Shown here: positions 10,058-18,048 of the stretch, one piece after another
How the letters are laid out: each line of letters starts with the position of its first letter
Numbering within the stretch: position 1 is the stretch's first letter
Assembly (NCBI GenBank): GCA_026126065.1
Contig: JAHCJY010000008.1
Coordinates: forward strand, 1-64,000
Source of the DNA: Bauldia sp.
Lineage (GTDB): Bacteria > Pseudomonadota > Alphaproteobacteria > Rhizobiales > Kaistiaceae
Length of the DNA stretch: 64,000 bases
Reading direction: 5' to 3'
Notes under the pieces: model-generated
The model's database searches: none
Told to the model about the DNA's origin: nothing
The model's input: only the letters and a program-made list of their open reading frames with translations
Made by a program: the position numbers and the translations under genes

Positions 10058-10984
10058 ATGGCTTTCGTTGACAAGATCGATGCCGCCGCCGAGCCGCGGA
10101 TTTCCATGGCGTCAGCGGGCGACTACCTCGCCCTCCTGAAGCCGCGGGTGATGTCGCTGGTGATCTTCACCGCCGTGGTCGGGCTCCTGCTCGCACCGGG
10201 CGGCATCAATCCCTTCGTCGGCTTCGTCTCGCTTCTGGCGATTGCCGTGGGCGCCGGCGCCTCAGGCGCCCTCAACATGTGGTACGACGCCGACATCGAC
10301 GCCCGCATGGCGCGGACGCGGACCCGGCCGATCCCGGCCGGCCGCGTGACCCCCAACGAGGCGCTGTCCTTCGGCCTCATCCTTTCAGTCCTGTCGGTTG
10401 CGATCCTCGGCCTCGCGTCGAACTGGGTCGCCGGCGGACTGCTCGCCTTCACGATCTTCTTCTACGCCGTCATCTACACGATGTGGCTCAAGCGCTGGAC
10501 GGTCGAGAACATCGTCATCGGCGGCGCCGCCGGCGCGCTGCCGCCGGTTGTCGCCTGGGCCGCCGTCACCGGTTCGGTGGGCATCGAGAGCGTCACGCTC
10601 TTCCTGATCATCTTCATGTGGACGCCGCCGCACTTCTGGGCGCTGGCGCTCCTGAAGACCGAGGACTACCGGCGCGTCGGCGTGCCGATGCTGCCGGTGG
10701 TGGCAGGCGAGGCCGTCACCGCGCGCCGCATCCTCATCTATTCGATCCTTCTGGCGCCGGTAGGCGTCGCGCCGGCATTCCTCGGCATGGCGTCCGTCGC
10801 CTACGGCATCGTCGCCGCCGGCCTCGGCGCGATCATGATCGCCCGTTCGATCCCGATCGTCCGCTCGCGCGGCCTCGACCGGGTCGCGGCGCGCCGCTTG
10901 TTCGGCTACTCGCTCTTCTACCTCTTCCTCGTCTTCGTCGCGCTCCTGGTGGATCGCGGCCTCGACACGCTGGGCCTCTTCTGA
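10058..10984 (+). CDS. ctaB: Protohaem IX farnesyltransferase (haem O synthase)
   Basis: CtaB farnesylates protohaem to haem O, the step before haem A, in the inner membrane. The 308-residue UbiA-superfamily protein has the prenyl-diphosphate motif in [19 protein letters not shown] and a second conserved stretch in [18 protein letters not shown] precedes the start closely. Its stop overlaps the start of the small next gene (TGATG). ctaA, needed for haem A, is not in this window. Confidence 0.96.
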   Translation: MAFVDKIDAAAEPRISMASAGDYLALLKPRVMSLVIFTAVVGLLLAPGGINPFVGFVSLLAIAVGAGASGALNMWYDADIDARMARTRTRPIPAGRVTPNEALSFGLILSVLSVAILGLASNWVAGGLLAFTIFFYAVIYTMWLKRWTVENIVIGGAAGALPPVVAWAAVTGSVGIESVTLFLIIFMWTPPHFWALALLKTEDYRRVGVPMLPVVAGEAVTARRILIYSILLAPVGVAPAFLGMASVAYGIVAAGLGAIMIARSIPIVRSRGLDRVAARRLFGYSLFYLFLVFVALLVDRGLDTLGLF

Positions 10985-11160
10985 TGACCGCAGGAACGGA
11001 CGTGAGCACCAATGGCAGCCGCGGCCCGGACGGGCTGACCGACGACGAGCGTCGTCGCCGCAAGGGCCGCTCGCTGGCCCTCGGCATAGCGCTCGGCGCA
11101 TTCGTGATTCTCCTCTTCATCCTCGCATGGGTGAAGGGGCCGGGGGTGATTGCCTCCTAG
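10984..11160 (+). CDS. CoxF-like small single-span protein of the oxidase operon
   Basis: A 58-residue protein with a charged N-terminal half (DDERRRRKG) and one C-terminal transmembrane helix (ALGIALGAFVILLFILAW). Its size, topology and place between ctaB and ctaG match the CoxF-type open reading frame seen in this position in other alphaproteobacteria. The function is not firmly known, and an accessory role in oxidase assembly is likely from context. The ATG overlaps the ctaB stop, and the stop abuts the ctaG start with no gap, so expression is tightly coupled. Confidence 0.75.
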   Translation: MTAGTDVSTNGSRGPDGLTDDERRRRKGRSLALGIALGAFVILLFILAWVKGPGVIAS

Positions 11161-11772
11161 ATGACCGAAACCCCCGCCACCGATGGGGCCGCGCACGCGG
11201 CCGGACGAGCGAAGCGGAACCGCCGGACGGCGATGGTCTCGCTGTTCGTGGTATTCGGCATGGTCGGGGCCACATTCGCGGCCGTGCCGCTCTACGAGAT
11301 ATTCTGCCAGGTCACCGGTTACGGCGGCACGACGCAGCGTGCGGACGCGGCGAGCGACCGCATCCTCGACCGCATGGTGAAGGTGCAGTTCGACGCGAAC
11401 ATCGATCCCGCGCTCGGCTGGACCTTCGAACCCGCGCAGCGCAGCGTCAACGTCCACCTCGGCGAGACGGCGCTCATCGACTACACCGCGGTGAACAACA
11501 GCGGCCATGACACCGTTGGCACGGCGGTCTTCAATGTGACGCCGGAGAGCGTCGGGCGATACTTCAGCAAGATCCAGTGCTTCTGCTTCACCGAGCAGCG
11601 CCTCGCCGCGGGCGAGAGTGCGACATTGCCGGTGCTGTTCTTCGTCGATCCGGCCTTGGCCGACGATCCGATTCTGGACTACATCGACACGATCACGCTG
11701 TCATACACCTTCTACCCCGCCACTCCGGCGCCAGGCCCCGTCGCCGGCGCGGGTACGGCGGGGGCAGGCTGA
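11161..11772 (+). CDS. ctaG: Cytochrome c oxidase assembly protein CtaG/Cox11
   Basis: Cox11/CtaG is the copper chaperone that delivers Cu(I) to the CuB site of subunit I. The 203-residue protein has a single N-terminal membrane anchor after a basic stretch and a periplasmic domain. That domain carries the copper motif KIQCFCFTEQ and the region AVPLYEIFCQVTGYGG, both diagnostic. The start codon follows the coxF-like stop directly. Confidence 0.96.
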   Translation: MTETPATDGAAHAAGRAKRNRRTAMVSLFVVFGMVGATFAAVPLYEIFCQVTGYGGTTQRADAASDRILDRMVKVQFDANIDPALGWTFEPAQRSVNVHLGETALIDYTAVNNSGHDTVGTAVFNVTPESVGRYFSKIQCFCFTEQRLAAGESATLPVLFFVDPALADDPILDYIDTITLSYTFYPATPAPGPVAGAGTAGAG

Positions 11773-11851
11773 GCTGAGGGCCCGCAGGTCGCGGGGGGAA
11801 CGCATCCGGTGGCGCGGTACGGCCGCGAGCTGGTGACGAGTGGAGAACGAA

Positions 11852-12688
11852 ATGGCTGCTGAGGCGCACGTCAAGCATCACGACTACCACCTGGTCGATC
11901 CAAGCCCGTGGCCGGCGCTTGGTGCGATCTCGGCTTTCACCCTCGCGCTCGGCTTCATCGCCGTCATGCACGGGTCGAGCCTCCTGTGGCTGATCCCGGG
12001 CTTCCTCGGCATCGGCTACACGTTCTACGTCTGGTGGCGTGACGTCATCAAGGAAGCCCATAGCGGCTTCCATACGCCGGTCGTGCAGTTGCACCTGCGC
12101 TACGGCATGTTCCTGTTCATCGCTTCGGAGGTGATGTTCTTCGTCGCCTGGTTCTGGGTGTTCTTCGACGCCGCCCTGTTCCCGGACGACGCGTTGCAGC
12201 AGGCGCGCACGGCCTTCACCGGCGGCATGTGGCCGCCGGAAGGGATCGAGGTGTTCGATCCGTGGCACCTGCCGCTCCTGAACACGCTGATCCTGCTCAC
12301 CTCGGGCACGACCGTCACCTGGGCGCACCACTCGCTCATCCACAACGACCGGAAGGGCCTCATCTGGGGCCTGGTGCTTACGGTACTGCTCGGTCTCACC
12401 TTCTCGGGCGTGCAGTTCTACGAGTACTCGCAGGCGCCGTTCTCCTTCGTGGGGAACATCTACGGCGCCACCTTCTTCATGGCGACCGGCTTCCATGGCT
12501 TCCACGTCCTCGTCGGCACGATCTTCCTGATCGTCGTGCTGCTGCGCGCCCTGAGGGGTCATTTCACCCCGCAGCAGCACTTCGGCTTCGAGGCGGCCGC
12601 CTGGTACTGGCATTTCGTCGACGTGGTGTGGCTGTTCCTGTTCATCTTCGTCTACGTCTGGGCGGGCTGGAACGGCGTCTACCACTAG
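11852..12688 (+). CDS. ctaE: Cytochrome c oxidase subunit III (aa3 type)
   Basis: Subunit III is a seven-helix membrane protein that stabilises the active site of subunit I. The 278-residue sequence shows SGFHTPVVQLHLRYGM, the conserved glutamate helix (SEVMFFVAWFWVFF) and the C-terminal FHGFHVLVGTIFL and WYWHFVDVVWLFLF. ATG at 11852 is chosen because GGAGA lies six bases upstream; GTG at 11840 is in frame but lacks a better site. It lies 79 bases after ctaG. Confidence 0.96.
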   Translation: MAAEAHVKHHDYHLVDPSPWPALGAISAFTLALGFIAVMHGSSLLWLIPGFLGIGYTFYVWWRDVIKEAHSGFHTPVVQLHLRYGMFLFIASEVMFFVAWFWVFFDAALFPDDALQQARTAFTGGMWPPEGIEVFDPWHLPLLNTLILLTSGTTVTWAHHSLIHNDRKGLIWGLVLTVLLGLTFSGVQFYEYSQAPFSFVGNIYGATFFMATGFHGFHVLVGTIFLIVVLLRALRGHFTPQQHFGFEAAAWYWHFVDVVWLFLFIFVYVWAGWNGVYH

Positions 12689-12704
12689 CAATCTTCGCAA
12701 GATC

Positions 12705-12732
12705 GGCTGCGGCGGCAAACGCCGCCGCAGCC
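12705..12732 (+). terminator. GC-rich hairpin after ctaE
   Basis: Perfect 12-base arms GGCTGCGGCGGC and GCCGCCGCAGCC enclose the loop AAAC. No run of T follows. It resembles the hairpin after ctaD and may partly terminate transcription or protect the upstream structural-gene mRNA. Confidence 0.5.
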
Positions 12733-12749
12733 GCTGGAATCACGGATAG

Positions 12750-13130
12750 ATGCCCGACGGATCGAAGAGCTTCCAGCAGGTACGATCACCGGCCGCCGCC
12801 GGGTTTCGCGGGCGGTGCCCGCGCTGCGGCAAGGGCCGCATGTTTGCGGGCTTCCTCGAGGTTGCCGAGACCTGCCCGGAGTGCGGCCTCGACTATTCCT
12901 TCGCCGACGCCGGTGACGGGCCCGCGGTTTTCATCATCCTCATCGTCGGCTTCCTCATCGTCGGACTCGCCCTCTTCGTCGAGTTCATCTGGCACCCGCC
13001 GTACTGGCTCCACGCCCTGATCTGGGTGCCGCTCATCCTCGGCCTTTCCATCGGCCTTCTCCGCCCGCTCAAGGGGTGGTTCGTGGCCGTGCAGTACCGC
13101 AACAAGGCTCAGGAAGGCCGCCTCTCCTAA
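12750..13130 (+). CDS. DUF983 zinc-ribbon membrane protein
   Basis: A 126-residue protein found beside ctaE in many alphaproteobacteria, of unproven function, probably in oxidase biogenesis. The N-terminus has two CxxC pairs (RCPRCGKG and TCPECGLDY) that would bind zinc. Two membrane helices follow (ADAGDGPAVFIILIVG region and HALIWVPLILGLSIG). It lies ten bases before the SURF1 gene. Confidence 0.85.
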   Translation: MPDGSKSFQQVRSPAAAGFRGRCPRCGKGRMFAGFLEVAETCPECGLDYSFADAGDGPAVFIILIVGFLIVGLALFVEFIWHPPYWLHALIWVPLILGLSIGLLRPLKGWFVAVQYRNKAQEGRLS

Positions 13131-13140
13131 GGCAAGCGCC

Positions 13141-13926
13141 ATGTCCGAGACCACCGTACCCGCCGCGGGGAAGCGCCGGCTGGCGCCGCTGCTCATTTCG
13201 GCCGCGATCGCGTTCGTGATCCTCTGCGGCCTCGGGACGTGGCAAGTGCAGCGGCTGTCCTGGAAGAACGACCTGATCGCCACCGTGGAGACGCGGACAT
13301 CGCTGCCGCCGGTCGCGGCGCCGGCGCCGGCCGACTGGCCCGCGCTCGACTTCGCGCAGTCCGACTACCTTCCGGTCGCGGTGTCGGGCTCTTTCCGGCA
13401 CGATCAGGAGATCCACGTCTTCGCAAGCCTCGACGAGCCGCACGGCCCGATCGGCGGCTTCGGCTATTTCGTCCTCACGCCACTCGAGACGGCGGATGGC
13501 TGGTGGGTCATCGTCAACCGCGGTTTCGTCCCCGACGACCGGGCTGACCCCGCCACACGCCCCGATGGACAGGTCCCGGGCGTCGTTTCCGTGACCGGCC
13601 TCCTCCGCCAGCCGCAGGGACAGAACGCCTTCACGCCGGCGAACGACGTCGAAGGCAACGTCTGGTACACGCGCGATCCGGTTGCCATCGGCGCCGAGCT
13701 CGGGCTCCCGGCCGACCGCCTGGCGCCCTACTACATCGACGCGGCATACGATCCGACGCTGCCCGGCGGCCTGCCCCAGGGCGGCGAGACGATGGTGACG
13801 TTCACCAACAACCACCTGCAGTACGCGGTCACCTGGTATGGCCTTGCCATCGCGCTGGTCGTGATCGTCATCGCAATGATCCGGCGGAAGCCGACCGAGG
13901 CGCCGCCGCCCGATCCGTCGGTGTAG
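13141..13926 (+). CDS. SURF1-family cytochrome oxidase biogenesis protein
   Basis: SURF1 (Shy1) is an inner-membrane factor that helps insert haem a into subunit I. The 261-residue protein has the expected topology of one N-terminal and one C-terminal transmembrane helix around a periplasmic domain. Family motifs are LGTWQVQRLSWKNDLI at the start, VNRGFVP in the middle and NNHLQYAVTWYGLA before the last helix. It is the last gene of the oxidase operon; the convergent UPF0301 gene ends 12 bases downstream. Confidence 0.93.
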   Translation: MSETTVPAAGKRRLAPLLISAAIAFVILCGLGTWQVQRLSWKNDLIATVETRTSLPPVAAPAPADWPALDFAQSDYLPVAVSGSFRHDQEIHVFASLDEPHGPIGGFGYFVLTPLETADGWWVIVNRGFVPDDRADPATRPDGQVPGVVSVTGLLRQPQGQNAFTPANDVEGNVWYTRDPVAIGAELGLPADRLAPYYIDAAYDPTLPGGLPQGGETMVTFTNNHLQYAVTWYGLAIALVVIVIAMIRRKPTEAPPPDPSV

Positions 13927-13937
13927 GGGCGCGCCGC

Positions 13938-14543
13938 TCAGGCGTGCCCGGCGTCCGCCGACAGCATGGTCGGGTCGACGCCGATCTGCGCCAGCGCCCG
14001 CTCGTACTTGCCCGCAAGGCTGCGGTCGAACACGAGATCGGCCGGCGCGGGACACAGGAGCCAGCCATTCTGCTGGATCTCGTTCTCGAGCTGGCCCGGG
14101 CCCCAGCCGGCATAGCCGAGGGCGAGCAGCGCCCTCCGCGGGCCTTCGCCGGCGACGATCGCCCGGAGGATCTCCATGGTCGCGGTCAGGCAGAGATCCT
14201 CGTCGATCAGGAGCGTCGATTTCTCGCTCACATAGTCGGCGCTGTGGAGGACGAAGCCGCGGCCGCTTTCAACCGGGCCGCCATTGTGGACCAGGATCGC
14301 TTCGGTCCCCTCGGGCAGGCCGGCATGATCCTCGCCGACGATGTCGAGCTTCTCGAGGATGTCGCCGAACGTCACCTGCGGCACCGCCTGGTTGATCCGG
14401 ATGCCCATCGCCCCTTCGTCGGAGTGCGCGCAGAGACAGATCACCGCCCGCTCGAACCGAGGATCGGTCATTCCCGGCATGGCGACCAGGAGTTGGCCAT
14501 CGAGAAACCGGCTCAAGCCGCTGCGCGACCGCTTCACTGCCAT
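13938..14543 (-). CDS. UPF0301 (YqgE/AlgH) family protein
   Basis: A 201-residue member of the widespread YqgE/AlgH family, whose biochemical role is unresolved. Characteristic stretches are [20 protein letters not shown], the NGGPVE turn and [14 protein letters not shown]. It is convergent with SURF1 and divergent from the DsbD-N-like gene. The divergent pairing with a disulfide-related gene is commonly seen in alphaproteobacteria. Confidence 0.92.
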   Translation of the reverse strand: MAVKRSRSGLSRFLDGQLLVAMPGMTDPRFERAVICLCAHSDEGAMGIRINQAVPQVTFGDILEKLDIVGEDHAGLPEGTEAILVHNGGPVESGRGFVLHSADYVSEKSTLLIDEDLCLTATMEILRAIVAGEGPRRALLALGYAGWGPGQLENEIQQNGWLLCPAPADLVFDRSLAGKYERALAQIGVDPTMLSADAGHA

Positions 14544-14671
14544 GGCGAAATCCTAACACGCGTCCCGCAAAAGAGAACGCGCGAGACGGCAGCCCGCCTC
14601 ACAACAAAATGAAGCCCGCATGGCAAAAGCCGTTGTCCGGTTGCCCCCATCGGCTGCTTAGCTGTTTGCAG

Positions 14672-15508
14672 ATGCGCCGACTCCATTTCCACCTCCGCCT
14701 GCTCGCAGGTCTTGGCCTCCTCATGCTGCTGATCGCCGGCCGCCCCGCTGCGGCCGCGATGGGGGACTGGGTGACCACGACCGGCGTCAAGGTCCGGCTT
14801 GTCGGCACGCCGGACGCCAACGGGGTGCTCTCGGCAGTGCTCGAATTCAGCCTCGACCAGGGATGGAAGACCTACTGGCGGTCGCCGGGTCTTGCCGGAC
14901 TGCCGCCTGTGTTCGACCTGGGCGCCTCGTGGAACCTTGGCACGTTCAGCATCCAGTATCCGGCGCCGCAACGCTACAATGACGGGTTCTCGATCACGAA
15001 CGTCTACTCGGGCCGCGTCCTCATTCCCATCACCGTCGTGCCGTCGGTCGCGGGAGCGCCGGTCAACCTCGATATCGTCGGCGATCTCGGCGTCTGCGAC
15101 GTCGTCTGCATTCCGGTCCGCTTCCAGACATCTCTCGTGATCACGCCCGGCAGGGTCGACAGCGAGGCCCTCGCGATCGTGGAAGAGGCGCGCTCCCTCA
15201 TCCCGACCGGACCGGTGCGCGGCGAGTTCGAGGTCACGTCGTTCCGGGTGGTCGGAACGAATGGTCGGAATGTGGCGGTGTCCGTGTCGATGACCGTCCC
15301 TCAATCGTTCGGCGCGGCCATGTTCGTCGAGGGACCGAACGACTGGATCGCCCAGGATGTCCGGCAGACGGGCGGCATGGGCACCACGGCGACGTTCGAG
15401 TTCACCATCACGCGCCCGACGACCGTCGATCCTACTGCGGGCGTACCCCTGCGCCTCACCGCCGTCTCCGGCGGCCGGGCGATCGAACAGACGATCAGGC
15501 TTCCGTAG
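14672..15508 (+). CDS. Secreted protein with DsbD N-terminal (thiol:disulfide interchange) domain
   Basis: About 278 residues with a signal peptide ([14 protein letters not shown], then cleavage near AAA) and a periplasmic domain like the N-terminal DsbD/ScsB domain, which receives electrons and passes them to periplasmic substrates. The motif [12 protein letters not shown] holds the likely redox pair CDVVC. No membrane DsbD core or thioredoxin domain is attached, so it would need a partner encoded elsewhere. ATG at 14672 starts the signal peptide; ATG at 14609 is in frame but adds a non-signal stretch. Its 3' end overlaps rnhA by 14 bases, tail to tail. Confidence 0.8.
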   Translation: MRRLHFHLRLLAGLGLLMLLIAGRPAAAAMGDWVTTTGVKVRLVGTPDANGVLSAVLEFSLDQGWKTYWRSPGLAGLPPVFDLGASWNLGTFSIQYPAPQRYNDGFSITNVYSGRVLIPITVVPSVAGAPVNLDIVGDLGVCDVVCIPVRFQTSLVITPGRVDSEALAIVEEARSLIPTGPVRGEFEVTSFRVVGTNGRNVAVSVSMTVPQSFGAAMFVEGPNDWIAQDVRQTGGMGTTATFEFTITRPTTVDPTAGVPLRLTAVSGGRAIEQTIRLP

Positions 15509-15965
15509 CGCGTGAACCGGAGCGCCGCGGCTTGAAGGGCGCCATGCCGTCGCGCGCCAGTTGGTCGGCGCGTTCATTGCCCTCGGTGCCCGCATGGCCG
15601 CGCACCCAGTGCCACGTCACATCGTGCCGCTTCTGGGCGGCGTCGAGCCGCTGCCAGAGGTCGGCGTTCTTCACGGGTTTTCTGTCGGCGGTGCGCCAGT
15701 CGTTGCGCTTCCAGTTGTGCATCCACGACATGATGCCGCCGCGGACATACTGGGAGTCCGTATAGAGGTCGACCGCCGACGGACGCTTCAGCGCCTCGAG
15801 CGCGGCGGCCGCGGCGATCAGCTCCATCCGGTTGTTCGTGGTCATCGCCTCGCCGCCCGAGAGCTCCTTCTCGTGGCCGTTCCATCGCATCACCGCGCCC
15901 CAGCCGCCCGGTCCCGGATTGCCCGAGCAGGCGCCGTCGGTCCAGATGGTGATCCGGTCGGTCAC
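15495..15965 (-). CDS. rnhA: Ribonuclease HI
   Basis: RNase HI cleaves RNA in RNA/DNA hybrids. The 156-residue protein has all four catalytic acids: [29 protein letters not shown] and NERADQLA, and also the basic handle region and [16 protein letters not shown] at 15965 overlaps the homoserine kinase stop (GTGA), so it is coupled to thrB as in many Rhizobiales. Confidence 0.96.
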   Translation of the reverse strand: MTDRITIWTDGACSGNPGPGGWGAVMRWNGHEKELSGGEAMTTNNRMELIAAAAALEALKRPSAVDLYTDSQYVRGGIMSWMHNWKRNDWRTADRKPVKNADLWQRLDAAQKRHDVTWHWVRGHAGTEGNERADQLARDGMAPFKPRRSGSRATEA

Positions 15966-16927
15966 GCGGTGAAGCCGTAGGCCGAGGCGTCGGCCGCGCT
16001 GCGGTGGAAGCGCAGCTTCGCAAGATATTCGAGCGGGTTCTTCGGCGTCACGAGCGCCCCGGGCGGCACCGACAGCCAGTCGTAGAGGCGCGTCAGCAGG
16101 AAGCGAAGGGCTGCGCCGCGGGCGAGAAGGGGGAGGGCGGCGATCTCCTCCGGCGCCAGCGTACGGACACGATGGTAGCCGTCGAGGAGCGCCTTCGCCT
16201 TCGTCACGTTGAGCGCGAAATCGGGTTCGAAGCACCACGCGTTAATGCAGATCGCAAGGTCGTAGGCGAACATGTCGTTGCAGGCGAAATAGAAGTCGAT
16301 CACGCCCGACAGGCGCTCGCCGAGGAAGAAGACGTTGTCCGGGAAGAGGTCGGCATGGATCACGCCGCCCGGCAGCCCGAAGGGCCACGCCTGTCCCAGC
16401 GCCATCACCTCGTCGAGGATCGTCTGCCGGAGGCCGGGCGACACCGTGTCGGCGCGGTCAGCCACCGCCTTCACGAGCTCGGTCCACCCCGCGACCGAAA
16501 GGGCGTTCTTGCGCTTGAGGGGAAAATCCGCGGCCGCGATGTGGAGCCGCGCCAGCGCTTCGCCAACCGCCGCGCAATGCTCGCGGCGCGGCTTCCGCAC
16601 CGACATGCCCTGCAGGAACGACACCATCGCAGCGGGCTTCCCGGCGAGCGTGCCGAGCGCCGTTCCGTCGATGTCGCGGATCGGCGTGGGACAGGAGATC
16701 CCGCGCGCCGCAAGGTGCTCCATCAGGCCGATGAAGAAGGGGAGGTCGTTCGGGTCGACCCGCTTTTCGTAGAGCGTGAGGATCAGCGGCTGCCGGTCGG
16801 TCACCAGGAGGAAGTTGGAATTTTCGACCCCTTCGGCGATGCCCTTGAAGGAGAGAACCGTGCCGACGTCGTAGCGGCGGATGAAGTCCGCCAGTTGGTC
16901 CTCGCTGATGTCGGTGTAGACGGCCAT
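15962..16927 (-). CDS. thrB: Homoserine kinase (APH-fold type)
   Basis: This alphaproteobacterial homoserine kinase phosphorylates homoserine for threonine synthesis. It has the aminoglycoside-phosphotransferase fold rather than the GHMP fold. The 321 residues include [11 protein letters not shown], the catalytic loop [13 protein letters not shown] (HxDxxxDN type) and [18 protein letters not shown] with the metal-binding aspartate. It works with threonine synthase, encoded 6 kb away on the same strand. It lies between ispH and rnhA, the order usual in Rhizobiales. Confidence 0.93.
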   Translation of the reverse strand: MAVYTDISEDQLADFIRRYDVGTVLSFKGIAEGVENSNFLLVTDRQPLILTLYEKRVDPNDLPFFIGLMEHLAARGISCPTPIRDIDGTALGTLAGKPAAMVSFLQGMSVRKPRREHCAAVGEALARLHIAAADFPLKRKNALSVAGWTELVKAVADRADTVSPGLRQTILDEVMALGQAWPFGLPGGVIHADLFPDNVFFLGERLSGVIDFYFACNDMFAYDLAICINAWCFEPDFALNVTKAKALLDGYHRVRTLAPEEIAALPLLARGAALRFLLTRLYDWLSVPPGALVTPKNPLEYLAKLRFHRSAADASAYGFTA

Positions 16928-16962
16928 GCGGAGCGCCGGGTGGGGTGAGCCGTGAGGGAGAG

Positions 16963-17062
16963 GCGAATAGCGAATTGCGAATAGCGAGTAGGGGAAGCTG
17001 GCATGCGGCGCAACGAGTGCTGGCCCGCGAACCCCATTCGCTACTGGCTATTCGCTACTCGC
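16963..17062. repeat. Extragenic GCGAATAGC-type inverted repeat reaching into ispH 3' end
   Basis: The word GCGAATAGCGAGTAG at 16977-16991 is matched by its inverted copy CTACTGGCTATTCGC at 17041-17055 with one mismatch. Further partial units (GCGAATAGCGAATT, ATTCGCTACTCGCT) extend both arms. The right arm contains the ispH stop codon and the last codons of that gene. This looks like a short interspersed extragenic element able to fold into a hairpin. Confidence 0.7.
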
Positions 17063-17991
17063 TGTTGCCGCAGCTCCCGCGGTAGGGCGAACGAGATCGG
17101 CTCCTCGGCCGTCGTCACCACCTCGACGTCGAGGTGATATCGTGACGCCAGGGCCTCCAGCACCTCCTCCACGAGCACCTCCGGCGCCGAGGCGCCGGCC
17201 GTCACGCCCACGGACGTGGCGCCGTGGAGCAGCGCCCAGTCGAGGTCGCTTGCGCGCTGGATCAGCACCGAGCGGCAGCCGAGCCGCTCGGCGACCTCGC
17301 GCAGGCGCTGCGAATTGGACGAGTTCGGCGCGCCGACGACGATCATCGCGTCGACCATCGGCGCCACGCGCTGCACGGCCTCCTGCCGGTTGGTGGTCGC
17401 GTAGCAGATGTCCTCCTTGTGCGGAGGGATGATGTCCGGAAAGCGCTCGGTGAAGACCTTCACGATCTCCGCCGTGTCGGCGACGGACAGCGTGGTCTGC
17501 GTGATGAAGGCGAGCGGGTCATCGGTCCGCCGCCGGTAATCCTGCGCCTCCTCCACGGTCTGGATCAGCGTGATGGCGCCCTCGGGCAGCTGGCCCATCG
17601 TTCCCACGACCTCGGGATGCCCGGCATGGCCGATCAGCACGATCTCGCGGCCGCGCTTCCGGTGGATCTCCGCCTCGCGGTGGACCTTGGTGACGAGCGG
17701 GCAGGTCGCGTCGATCTGGAAGAAGTTCCGCGCGCTTGCCGCCAGCGGGACTGCCTTGGCCACGCCATGGGCGGAGAAGATGACCGGCTGGGCAGTCTCC
17801 GGAATCTCGTCGAGTTCCTCCACGAACACCGCGCCGCGCGCCTTGAGGCTGTCGACGACGAAGCGGTTGTGGACGATCTCATGCCGGACATAGACCGGCG
17901 CACCGAAGCGCTCGAGCGCGAGCTGCACGATCTGGATCGCACGGTCGACGCCGGCGCAGAACCCGCGCGGCGAGCACAGGAGCACCTTCAT
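17041..17991 (-). CDS. ispH: 4-hydroxy-3-methylbut-2-enyl diphosphate reductase
   Basis: IspH (LytB) is the last enzyme of the MEP isoprenoid pathway, a [4Fe-4S] reductase making IPP and DMAPP. Cluster cysteines are seen in [19 protein letters not shown] and [11 protein letters not shown], with the substrate residues SNSQRL and the GASAPE motif. ATG at 17991 is preceded by AAGGGCGGAG and aligns with the E. coli start; ATG at 18042 would add 17 residues. The C-terminus after RELRQ is QRVANSQ, encoded by an extragenic repeat. IspE lies elsewhere in the window. Confidence 0.96.
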   Translation of the reverse strand: MKVLLCSPRGFCAGVDRAIQIVQLALERFGAPVYVRHEIVHNRFVVDSLKARGAVFVEELDEIPETAQPVIFSAHGVAKAVPLAASARNFFQIDATCPLVTKVHREAEIHRKRGREIVLIGHAGHPEVVGTMGQLPEGAITLIQTVEEAQDYRRRTDDPLAFITQTTLSVADTAEIVKVFTERFPDIIPPHKEDICYATTNRQEAVQRVAPMVDAMIVVGAPNSSNSQRLREVAERLGCRSVLIQRASDLDWALLHGATSVGVTAGASAPEVLVEEVLEALASRYHLDVEVVTTAEEPISFALPRELRQQRVANSQ

Positions 17992-18048
17992 CTCCGCCCT
18001 TGCTTCGGGCCGGCCAACCTCGGGGGCGAACATCGTGTCCATCGGGCG

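Noticed and set aside
16963-17062. CRISPR-like direct repeats
   Set aside because: The units are contiguous, imperfect and inverted, with no regular spacers, so this is an extragenic palindromic element.
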